Shown here: one piece after another, positions 21,901 to 33,900 of the stretch | How the letters are laid out: the number at the start of each line of letters is the position of its first letter | Numbering within the stretch: the first letter of the stretch is position 1 | NCBI GenBank assembly: GCA_914767715.1 | Contig: OU612072.1 | Coordinates: forward strand, 8,928,001 to 8,992,000 | Direction: 5' to 3' | DNA from: Membranipora membranacea | Taxonomy: Eukaryota; Bryozoa; Gymnolaemata; Cheilostomatida; Membraniporidae | Length of the DNA stretch: 64,000 nt | Translations under genes and position numbers: made by a program | Notes under the pieces: model-generated | What the model saw: only the letters and a program-made list of their open reading frames with translations | Told to the model about the DNA's origin: nothing | Database searches by the model: none

Positions 21901-24900
21901 ATTGGTAACCATATCTCATACTCATTGAAAGATCTCCCTCTCTCCCTTCACCTGCTATCTACCTTATCAACCTAATTAGTGGTTAACTAATTAGATTGAT
22001 AAGGTAGATTGCAGGTGAAGGAAGGGGGGGGGGGTGAATGAAATGATAATGAAATCTGTCTCTTAAAGTATTGTCAATAATTGTTCGATTGTGGTTATCA
22101 TGGGGCATTTAACTTCCCAACATATGTTGGTGTGTGGGTAATTCTAGGTCACAGGCCCTAAAAAAAATTAAACAGCATAAAACTTGTTTCTAATTTATAG
22201 TCAACTAAACGTATAGCCTTGGGAGTAAGTATTAGCTAAAGTTTAGTTTAGCTAGTCTTGAGATGACTTAATGTAAGCTAGCATTAAATTTTGGCTAGTG
22301 AAGGTTGAAGTCCATAAAAAGAAAAAAAGGGTGGGCGTATGTTTGCTACTCTTGAAGTTAGCTTTTTCAAGCCTGCGCAAAATGAAGAAAATTTCCTCCT
22401 ATGAATACTTTACTCCTCTATGGAACTTTTTATGAAGATAATATCTGCTTGATTTTGATTACTGTACCTTACATTTTAGAACGTACCTGAGGCATTGGAT
22501 TAGGGGGATGTTGGCATCTATTGACATTTGACTACCGCGTCAAACAACTTGAAGGCAGTTAGTGTAGGAAGAACAAGTATTCATCAGATAAAGTGGTAAG
22601 CTACTCTCACACTACTCTGTAAGTCTACTCATTCTTCACGACTGAGTAGTAGAGTAGTACTCTACTACTCAGTCGTGAAGAATGAGTAGACTAACTAAGA
22701 AGTCTAGCTAGTAACTGTTAGTTATTATCACTACTAGTAGCCTTCTGTAGTTTGCCTATCAGGGGTGTCTTTCAATTAGAAAGAGCGATACTTTACTAAA
22801 GCAAATTATCACCATCGCATCACTCGAAATTATTGCCCACTTGGTCTTTCAATTAGACAACATCACTCCCAAATCGCTCGCTCAGAATGTATATAGTTCA
22901 ATCATTGACTGAACGATTTGAAAGTGAGACCCCTAGCAGGTATTCAGAGTAGATCAGAAGATGATTTGATGGTATTCAGTAGCTAATAAACCATGGCTTC
23001 CTGCCAGAAATTGCCAGAAGAGTAAACCATGAGTTACTTCAATACCATTGGACCCCACTTACATGATGGGGCTACTCTAGTGGAGTAATGTTAATTCAAT
23101 AGGAAAAGTTTGCATTTCGAGAAAATGGCTTGAAGTTATAAAATTATGGCTAGCCAACATTTTCTCAACTCCGTCACTTGACATTAACTTCCAGTGGATG
23201 ACCTCACGTTCAAAGTTTTAAGATACTTGGGTTTTAATGAGCTCATTGGATGGTTGTGACAGGGTTGTCACATCCAATTCTTGAGAAAGGCACCCAAGTG
23301 CCTTCGGAGTTCTCCTCTATTACAAAAACTAAGTGCAGACAACCATTGCAGTACTAACAGTCTGCTGAATAACAATAAAAAAAGCATGGCTGTAAATGCT
23401 GTTGGCAAATTCCCACATGATTATAATATAAGTTGTATGTCAATTAAAATATTTTCACCCCTGCATTTCCGGTTGCTCCAATCCTAGTAAAATCCAAGTA
23501 AAACAATGTTGTCTTGTGTTGATGGCTGGAGGGGGAGCAGCTCCAAATATAAGCAAATTAGATTAAAATTTTTCTTGAGGTAGAGAATGTTTTACTTTTT
23601 ATCACCATGCTCAGTAAATAACCTAACAAAGAGTCAAGTAGATGTCGAGCACATAGTGCTTGCTTTCCAATCTAGTCAATGCAATGTCACAGTGTATGTT
23701 ATGTCATTATCCCTATCGTTTTATCCAATTTTTCTGCATTTGGATTCGCTTCTGGTGTCACCAGTAAAATGGGAGGAACTTGAAATGTACCGTAATCCCT
23801 CACCTATAGATCGCGTGACTTATAAGTGAAGGCGGCTATAAGAGAGTAGCATATAGACGCGACTATCATTTGAAGCATTTTTATATTTATATTGAACCAA
23901 AACCTAGTACAGTCACCGAAGCTGAATAGCTCAGTGGTAGAGCGTACGACTTGTAAACATTGAGTTGTTAGTTCGAAAACCCACTGAGGGCAGTTTTTTT
24001 CTCAAAACTACTTAGTTCATTTGTAGTGAGTGTAGCGTAGTGAGTGTCTTATAGCTGTGGGGTGTCTTATAGCTGTGGGGTGTCTTATAACTGGAGCATT
24101 TTTATTTTTTCTGAGGGGGATGATTCACTTATAAGTCCGGTGACTTATAGGTGAGGGATTACGGTAGGCATTTATCACAGAACTTGTAATGGTTCTGGAT
24201 CAAAGAAAGAAGAAATATGTCTTCATCCAACCAACTTACCATTATTGATGGCCAACCACCCAACCAACGCTACTCCATATTGAAAAGTTTCCCCACTCCT
24301 GATTGCTAAAATGAATTATTCTGAGCCATGATTTTTGCGTCATATTGTGTACTCTGATCTAAACTTCAACAGTGCCTCTGTTAGAAGGGAATTAGGGGGG
24401 GGGGGGTTAATGTATGACAACTGAAGCTTTTGAACAAACCATCGGAGTGAGCATTTGCTAATGTTGTTTCACCTTGGGCCTGACACTGAGCTTATATATA
24501 TTATATCTGCTTTCGCTTTGCATACTTTTGTCTTTTGTGATAGTATGGTACTTCAAAGAGTGCTGTTTTGATGTGGCCGCGTGGGCCTACATACATCTCA
24601 ATTCGGAGTTTAGTGGACAGTCATAGCTTCATCATATTCTATAGACGGCATACAATAGATAGCTGTCAGGAGGTCATTTCTCACAGATATACTCATATAT
24701 GGTGTCCCAAACTCCGCACATAATTTTTTTCTACAACAATCTTACCGTTGTTTTGACTTCACATCATGAAATTTCTACATACAAGATTATTTTTTACAGT
24801 TTTACTATTTGGAGGAGTAAACGTAGAATGGGGACAGTGACTCAGAAGATATACGACAGAGCATCATACTCAGCAGATTTCTCACACCTTGTCACCCACC

Positions 24901-27900
24901 ACCAATAACTCCAGTTTCAAAGAAGCACACTCTGCTGATGCTCTCTTCGTTACACTTGGAACTGAAGTTGTGAAGACACCAGGGACAAATACCCCCCCCC
25001 CCCCCACCCAAGGTATGTATGGGCTTGAATGATCACCAACGCTTATCTATCAATATTTTGGGAGTCACCAGCAAAATTATTATGTCAAACAATGTAATCC
25101 TCTGATTCATGATTGTTGCTACATCACTTAGACGCGTATTATAATAGTTATTTTTGGTGATGGGTTGCGGTAAATATCGATTATACCAAGTATATCAAAT
25201 TGAGGATACTTTAGCCAGCGACACGTTGACACCCTCCCCCTAATTTAGCCACAATCGCTCTGAAAGTATGACACGGTGATTGATATACATTTTTCTTCTT
25301 TTCAGACTATAATTGAGACTCATGGTGGTATAGAGCGGACACCAGTCATGACACATCAAATATGCACCATGAGCACCTCCTCCGATAGTGAACTGTCACA
25401 AAAGTCACACTCTTATATCTGCGCAGCACTATGTTGTCACTGCACACTGTTGAATCGATAGATCAAAAAGTAGTGCCACATAAACTTTCCCGTTATGATA
25501 ATTGATAGGGATGGGCACATGCTCTCATTTTATCAAAGTTTCAAGCTGTTCAGTGTTCACATTTGTATTGATATATCAATTGACTTTAGGGCATTTCTTG
25601 CGCCTACTGGTATTTTATTATCCTGTTGACAATCACAGGAGGCCTTCTAGGGTTGTTGATTGTGAATGCCAATGTTTTGTGGGTTAATATGCAAGAATAA
25701 CATCTAAACTTTTTAGTATTTTCTACTGATTCAATTTTTTTTTTGGACAGTTTATTGTTCTCACCTCGTCGATTATTCATAATTTTTCATTCCAATGCTT
25801 TGCATCCTATTCAGGTATCAGTGAACTTTAGTTCAATGCAGGTATTCCTACTGTGGATTAACAGGTATATCAGTTATATTTAAGAGTACAATGAGTACGA
25901 CTTTTTTTTAAAATAAACAGCTTTCAATTCATTTCCAAAACATGATCAAAAGGTTCATCACACGACAAATAGGCTGAGCACTAGGTTCATGTTGATGCAC
26001 TGATCTTACATCTTGTCATATATCATTAGATGATAAATTTGGTTGTCGGTTGTCACTGAACTGTGTGGGTGAGTCCGGTTGAGGTTGGTGAGAGGGTCGG
26101 TCTACCTCTGCATGTCCGAAACAAGAAGTGTCATTTGTATAGCGCACACATAAATATTGAGGTTTGATCACAGCAATGAACTCCCTCTTAATTGATCACA
26201 GAATGGTTTCTCAGGCATTGTGTTTAGCAATGGCAGGCAAATTTACAAGTCGGTTTATCCCTGTGTTAAGCTTCTTATGGCTCATAGAGGGTTGCAGTTA
26301 GGTGGGAATCGGTGCTGCTAGTACAAATTTTTTGGTTAGTGAGGTCCAAGACTACTATCCTGGTTAGTAGTTAGTACAAGGCAGTTTAATAATTTTTAGA
26401 AATTAGTACAAAGCAGCTTACCAATTGATAGAGGATTATAGTACGATGGCACTGCTTGCATAAACTTTGCTAATATTGAACCCTCCTTGCTATAATCATC
26501 ACCATGGTAGTATCATTGCTCGTAAAGAGTTAGTTATTTTTTTATTTCTCATCTAAACAAAATTCCCTGTCCAGTGGTACAAATTATGACTCTGTAAGAC
26601 CGGTGTGAGAGTATTTGTGTTCAGATATATACAAAATAAGTCTAGTTGTACACTTTTTTGTGTGTTTCAATACCTCATCAATCATTTCTGTTATTGCTGG
26701 GTGGTTAAAAGTTATATAGATAGATCAGGAATCTTGTTTAGAAGAAGTTTATTTAAACTTTCCTTCTACACCCTCTAGATTTTAAGATATATCAATTTTT
26801 ACAACCCCTTATAATTTTTAGGAATTTCAACAAGAATAGCTAATAAGAGGGATTATATGGATGACACACTAAGGGTTAATCTACGCTCCTTGGGATTTTT
26901 TAGCGTGGATGGCTTTCATTAGCTGTTTGTTGGCTGAAGATGTTCTGGGCATGGAGTGCAAGCTCTGAATTTTATGGAATGTGGGTAGAGAGAAGCAAGG
27001 GTAAATCAAACCAAGGAGTAACAGCTTCCCCTGTTACTTCTTGATCAAACAGACATAGTTCAATGACACAATAGAAAACTCGTTTGTACGGAATGTCTGA
27101 TGGTCACTGTAAATTCTAAATATATCAATGCAGGGGATAATATTAAGCTGATAGCTTTGAAAGATTATCTGCTACAAGACTGTCCAGGCAATTATTTATC
27201 GCTCTAAATCTTAAGTGATGTAATGGCCCTACAAGCCCCTAATCTGGCAACCCAGCCGCCTGTCTAAGCTACCGGTCTCATATATAACAGAATAACTATC
27301 AGTGTGGGTATTCCTTTGGCAGGAATTTGTTGAAATGATTGGAACAAGGAGTAAAAGTACTCCTTGATTGGAACTCCAGACTATAGCTGCATTGTGGAAA
27401 TCCTGTCGTAATGGTCGAAACTTCTAGGAAATGTATTTGGTAGACCACATGGAACTGATGCATCGATGTTGTTTTGCCCGATACTCGCCACATCACTCAA
27501 TTAAATGCAATTGATTTGAAATGAAATGTTAAAAAAATTAAACCTTTTTAGTTGAAAATTGTAATAATCTGGAGTAGGTTGGTGAAATCAGTCTTGATAT
27601 TCATTGATAAACCTTTAGGTTGAAAGAACTTTCAACACACCAAACTTTTCAATGCATGCATTCAATGGCTACAATGTACTGTTCAATCTGCCTGATCACT
27701 TTCAATGGGATTAGCTTATTGAATTGAACAAGATTCTCAGTGTCTATTTGGCAATTGTTTACCTTTTACTTGACATCAACATCTTAGCCAAGCAGCTGAG
27801 TTCAAGCATAATTGGATGTATTGTTGTTATCCAAGTTGTTTACCCATAATCAAGATAAGCCAGTCAGAATGTTAATTTTGTTGACATTGGCATTCATAGG

Positions 27901-30900
27901 CAACCTGCACAGAACTTAAAAGGTACCAGTAGATTTAAAAATGGTTAACCCCAGCAGCAGTTTATCAAGAGCTGAGCCAGATACAACCACTGTATGTTGT
28001 GTCTGGCTCAGCTCTTGTAGTTGACCAAGTAGTAGAGGAAAATCAATGAAACATAGTTGCAAATACCGGATAATAAGGGCGCAAGAGATTTTTTTGCAAA
28101 GCAATCTCATTTTTGGCATAGTTACTCTGTACTATGATGAGCTTGGAAGCAGAGTTTGGTGAAATAATTTGATGAAAATATACAAATGGAATTTGGTCAA
28201 CCATCTAGTATTTTTCATAAAAGGTTAAAACTTCCCGCCCCCTCACTCTTCTGTCAAAGAATGATCATGATTGTACTTTCACCAAAACAACCATCATTGT
28301 AAACATGTACATTCGCAAAATTAAAAACTCATCGCATTCATTATCAGCAGCAAAAGACAGGAAGTTAGGTCAGCTTACGATGACATCCTGTCTCTCTAAT
28401 TCCACAAGTGTGTCATGATGACTTGTTACAAGTGCTATGGAATGTGTCTGTAGGATTAACTACCAGCGACAATTAATTCAATAATTAAAATTTTTGACTA
28501 GGAATATTGAGGTAATTAAGTCATTATGCCTGTTAAAGGCTAACCTCCCTGCTTGTGGCACACAAGCTGACAGCTTAAAATGTATTACTGTAAACGTTGT
28601 TGTCTTGTCACTAGCCTAACATTTAAATACTATCTGTACTAGTGCCAACACCTGCTAGGGAACTACCATCCAAGAGTGAGAGAGAAAAATGCCACAATTG
28701 CTTCCTGTACACCATATAACTGAGATGGCTGGGAATGATAAAGTTTAACATCAAGAGCTCCTTTGTAGACAGGTAATGAATGTATACCAGGTTTACAATA
28801 GATTTACCTTTGCCTCTCTCTACCCACATACCATAGCATTCAGAGCTAAATCCTTGCTCAGAGCCATTCAATCTCAAAAATCCCAAGGAGCGTAGATTAA
28901 GACTATGCCAATAATCAGTATTAATACTGCATGCTTTGACACCAAGTATGTTTTCTAGCATCAGTCAGCATATTTTCGGTAGTTCTGTGGAGAATATGGC
29001 CTCATTCGCATATCACTTTTCTCAACTTAGGCATGTAGGGCGATTAATACAAAGTAGATCCTCGCTCAACTGGTGAGCGATGTTGTACTTTTTTATTAGT
29101 AGCAAAGTTTTGTGATAATTCTGCTAGCATAATTTAGCTGATGTATTCTATTTATGCAGTTGCTGCCTACATTCTCAGATTGCACAAGATATAGCTTAGG
29201 GTAGGCCTACAGTACAACACAGAAGAGTTGAACATAGGTATTTTGTCGGCTCATCATACTCAATACTAAGAGCAATGGCTGTAAAAATATTTATAATCTT
29301 TGCTAAGAGTTTTCTGTGCAGTTGCTGCCTATATTCTCAGATTGCACAAGATATAGCTTAGGGTAGGCCTACAGTACAACACAGAAGAGTTGAACATAGG
29401 TATTTTGTTGGCTCATCATACTCAATACTAAGAGCAATGGCTGTAAAAATATTTATAATCTTTGCTAAGAGTTTTCTGTGCAGTTGCTGCCTACATTCTC
29501 AGATTGCACAAGATATAGCTTAGGGTAGGCCTACAGTACAACACAGAAGAGTTGAACATAGGTATTTTGTCGGCTCATCATACTCAATACTAAGAGCAAT
29601 GACTGTAAAGTATTTATAATCTTTGCTAAGAGTTTTCTGTGCTTACAAAAATTGTGAGGACGACAATTCGAATGGAATGCTTTCATTGTAACAGCTAACT
29701 TGCCTGGTCATCTAAATACAAACTCATTGAATACAATGTCAATCCAATTATATAATATTGACTAGAACTGGGCTAGAACTCTAAATGATTATACTATAAC
29801 AATACAATAGCAATAATGAATGTAGTTTATTTGGCAGGCAGGGTTAATTTTACAATAATGTTGCTGGTTGGGTAATGATATATGGGGCATGAAACTCAGT
29901 GTATGTCCTGAAAATCTGAGGTCTGTAGCTCAATAATTGCTTATTATGCCAGCTACAAAAGAAGTTTTCTCTAAAGCATCACAAATCAGTAAATTAATAA
30001 TGTGTAGGCACATTTTCTTTTTAGCAGCAGCATGGCTTCGAATTGTCTGACACCACAAATTTTTATATCATTGGATTGCTCATCTTCTGAGGAACACAGT
30101 GGTTACTTTCTTTAGTAAACAAGGAAAATATCTATTAACATATCGAAAGCTTTATGGAAAACAGTTAAAAAATTATATTAATTGCTGCCCTGCTGCCGGC
30201 TTATGTATGAAATTATTCCACTTTCATGGGGGGCAAAGAAATACACAGTTTGTGAGTGTGTCCTGAAAATCTGAGGTCTGTAGCTCAATATTTTCTTATG
30301 CCAGCTACAAAAGAAGCTTTTTCTAAAGCATCACAAACCAGTAAAACAATGTGTAGCCAAATTATCTTTTGAGCAGCAGCATAACTTCTAAAGGCCTGAC
30401 AGCACAAATTTTTATAACATTGGATTCCTCACCTCCCGAGGAACATAGTGTTAATTTTTTTAGTAAAACAGGAAAACATCTTCCAACATTTCTAGAGCTT
30501 TAGTGAAAACAGTTTGAAAATGATAAAATTGCTGCCCTGCTGCCGGCATATGTATGCAACTACTCCATTTTCATGGCGGGCATTTTTTGAGTATGATCTG
30601 AAAATCTGAGGTCTGTAGCTCGACAACTTAATTTGTTTGCAACAAAAAAGGATTCCTCTTTACAATCATTATGATTTATAGCCATATTGAGAGTTTAAAA
30701 AATTTGGCACCAACTCGAACCCAGAGCTCTGCGTTGACGAAATAGAGAATTATCCACTGAGTTACACAGACATGTTGTATCAAAATAAGAGTGTCTGCCT
30801 TAAATTTAGTGGAGCATGAATTCTGTATTACAATAATTACATTACGGATGATGAATACACACACAATCAGCATATTTTTGCACAGCTAAATCATCGCAAA

Positions 30901-33900
30901 TCAATAAAATAATGTAGAAGCACATTTTCTTTTGAGCAGCAGCATGGCTTCAAATGGTCTGACACCACAAATTTTTATATCATTGGATTGCTCATCTTCT
31001 GAGGAACATAGTGGTTATTTTCTTTAGTAAACAAGGAAAACATCTACCAACATATCGAAAGCTTTACGGAAAACGGTTAAAAAATGATATAAATTGCTGC
31101 CCTGCTGCCGGCTTATGTATGCAATTATTCCACTTTCATGGGGGGCAAAGAAATACACAGTTTGTGAGTGTGTCCTGAAAATTTGAGGTCTGTAGCTTGA
31201 TAAATTTTTATGCCAGCCACAAAAGAAGTTTTTCGCTTTATAATTTATATGAATTTTGGCCTTTTCGAGATGTGGAGATAACCCGGGTTCACAAAATTAC
31301 CTTATATGCCCTGAGCAGTAAAAATAATTTAAAAAAATAAAAATCTATTCTTTGTGTGTGGGGTGATTAAGGTGCTCCTGTGGTTTCTGGGGTGTTGCCA
31401 GAAGACATCCTCAACCAATTTTATCTTTCTGAAGCTCAATAGGTTATAAAAAAACACAACTATCTGATTTAACAATAAAGACACATATATACACCTCTTT
31501 CCTTCCGGTTGAAAGTGCTAATGTATCAATATCCAGTACTTCAGGAGAATCAAGAAGTGTAAAATGTGGACAATCAGTTTTTGCTTGCGTCAAAAACTTG
31601 GTTGGGCTAGTCACACAGAAATCGAGACTACATTATTATCCTGTGTAACTCTGATGATTACTCAGTTCATTAAAGTCAATTTGGGCAAATCTTGGGCTAA
31701 GAAGTTGTCTTCTCTTATTGTTGAAATTTTGTGGCTCATTTGCAGTATAGAGTTATCACCCCATCTATCTATCTGTGTAAAACATTTTAGTTTCAAGCAT
31801 GTGGATAGACTGCTTCACAGAGTAAAGGGATTCAGAGTAAATTTTTTAACAATAGTCAAGGAAAGAGTTTTTTACTCCTTGGTCAAGGTACCTGCGAGCT
31901 TTGCATCAAGGGGAAAGTTATGGGAAGCTTGATGCCAAAAACTCCTTTCATCTATTTGTCACAATTATAGGGTTCTGGAGAATGAACTGAATTCAAAGTT
32001 TTTGATTACAGTAAAAAATAGAATATGCAGGCTCTCTCATAAAAATTTCTCTTTGTACAGCCTTACTCCACAATTAGACATGAAGTTTTATGCTTAAATT
32101 ACACCTAACTATCCTAGCTAAATTGATACGGTGGGTATAGCTAGGAAGGCAGTATTGTCGCAGTTTTTACAATAGGATTAACTTTTACAATCCTTGAATG
32201 ATGCTGCCACAATGTACCCTTGGTCTGTGCAATCATTGAACCTTAAATTTATCGAAAGTGCCTCATATCAAATGTGTCTGCGGTCCATCGTCTACTGGGC
32301 TTTGGTTGGCACCCAGGTGTGCGCCGACCTGCCTGCAAATAGAGAGCAACCTGGCGCAGATATTGTGGCCTGGCCACTAAGGCAACGAATTTCGCCGCCT
32401 ATGCTCCGGGATGTGGCTTGTGACAAGACATCTGATTTAAATCAACCTTCAATTTTAATCAGTCTTGAGACACAAAGGTTATCCTCAGGTTTTGATATTC
32501 TAATATTACATTGCCTTTAATTTGGAAAAGATAAACAAGGCACAACAGCAACAAATTCTTTCCCTGTAATGAAACACAGAGACTGTAATACAACTGGTTG
32601 TTTACAAATAAGATTTTCTTGAGGGATTAGAAAATTTACTGTGAGAAAACAATGTCTGTAATTGCTCTAACTGATAATTCTTCATCCAGCTTAGGTCTCA
32701 ATTGTACTTGGATCGTTTCAATGCACCGCATGGAGAATTGCTTCAGATTTTGTTTGGAGGCCATCTCAGATTTGTTGTTTATTGAGGCAGCCCACCTGTT
32801 TGGCTAACCGAATCCTCAAAAGTAACGACATTATAACTTGTTGCAGTATAGATGCAGTCCCAGGGCACACTCTACTTGATTGTGCAATAACTCCCGGAAG
32901 AAGGTTTACCCGGCTAACCAAGAGTGAAGTGATCGCAACATTGTATAACTTTTTAGAAGCATGGACCATGTTTTTGTTGAGTAAAGAGAGTGTGGATAAT
33001 TGAATGTCGACAAGGTGTCATGGTCGATTGCAAAAATGTAAATATATGAGTAGCCAGCCACTAAAGCCTATTGATTCAACATAATATGATATGATATTTT
33101 AGATGCAATAAAATTGGTATAAAAAAACGGGGCACCCAATATGGGCTAAATTTTTTGCATCAGAACTGGGGTTTCGGGCTTGGAATGCTGGTTGGAAAAT
33201 ATATTTGGACTGAGCAGGATTACAAATTGTCTAGCACTGGGCTATGGTTGGAACCCAGGTGTGCTCCGACCTGCCTGCAAACAGAGAGCAACCTGGCGCA
33301 GATATTGCGGCCTGGCCACTAAGGCAACAAATTTTGCCGCCTATGCTCCAGGATGTTGCTTGCGACAAGACATCTGATTTAATTCAACCTTCAATTTTGA
33401 TCTGATGTAATAATGCTATAACACATAAATATCATAAGAAGCAACAAGTCTTGAGACACAAAGGTAATCCTCAGGTATTCTAAAATTACATTGCCTTTAA
33501 ATCCTTTGGAAAAGATAAACAAGGCACAACAGTAACAAATTCTTTCCCTGTAATGAAACACAGAGACTGCAATACACTGGTTGTTTACAAATAAGATTTT
33601 CTTGAGGGATTAGAAAATTTACTCTGAGAAAACAATGTCTGTAATTGCTCTAACTGATATCTTCATCCAGCAGAGGTCTCAATTGTACTTGGATCGTTTC
33701 AATGCACTGCGTGAAGAATTGCTTCCAATTTTGTTTGGAGGCCATCTCAGATTTGTTGTTTATTGAGGCAGCCCACCTGTTTGGCTAACCGAATCCTCAA
33801 AAGTAACAACATTATAACTTGTTGCAGTATAGATGCAGTCCCAGGGCACGATTTTTAAACAAATGTACAAATTCAACCGTAACATGAATGCTGTCAATGG

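Larger units (their letters stand above)
20791..25461 (+). other. Exon-like stretches inside the insertion, unassigned
   Basis: Three plus-strand stretches look exonic. 21668-21772 has acceptor CTTGCAG and donor GTGAGT, 105 bp and phase 1-1, reading through NTGERLIQYGMIMAELR. About 24920-25012 reads EAHSADALFVTLGTEVVKTP and ends before GTATGT. 25306-25461 has acceptor TTTTCAG and a stop, reading ETHGGIERTPVMTHQICT. A possible first exon at 20791-20877 (MKKRVFGWFIADVIQ) ends in a GTAAGC donor. The phases do not join into one transcript, and no domain is recognised. They could be one gene with exons I missed, or chance. Confidence 0.22.
19023..31315. mobile_element. 12.3 kb insertion splitting block copy 2
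   Basis: Absent from block copy 1. The host reads ATTCA before it and CAGTAAA after it, where copy 1 has ATTCAGTAAA, so CA is duplicated. The ends are imperfect inverted repeats: left CTCCAGGGTAATAAGGT, right (reverse complement) CTCAGGGCATATAAGGT. I see no transposase. The interior has palindromes, homopolymer runs, a MITE, tandem arrays and a few exon-like stretches. It may be a large non-autonomous TIR element, or an insertion whose ends are only coincidentally similar. Confidence 0.6.

Noticed and set aside
23921-23995. Functional tRNA gene
   Set aside because: A- and B-box-like motifs exist, but the acceptor stem does not pair and the copy sits inside a MITE.
29158-29643. CRISPR array
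   Set aside because: Contiguous 162 bp tandem units without spacers, in an animal genome.
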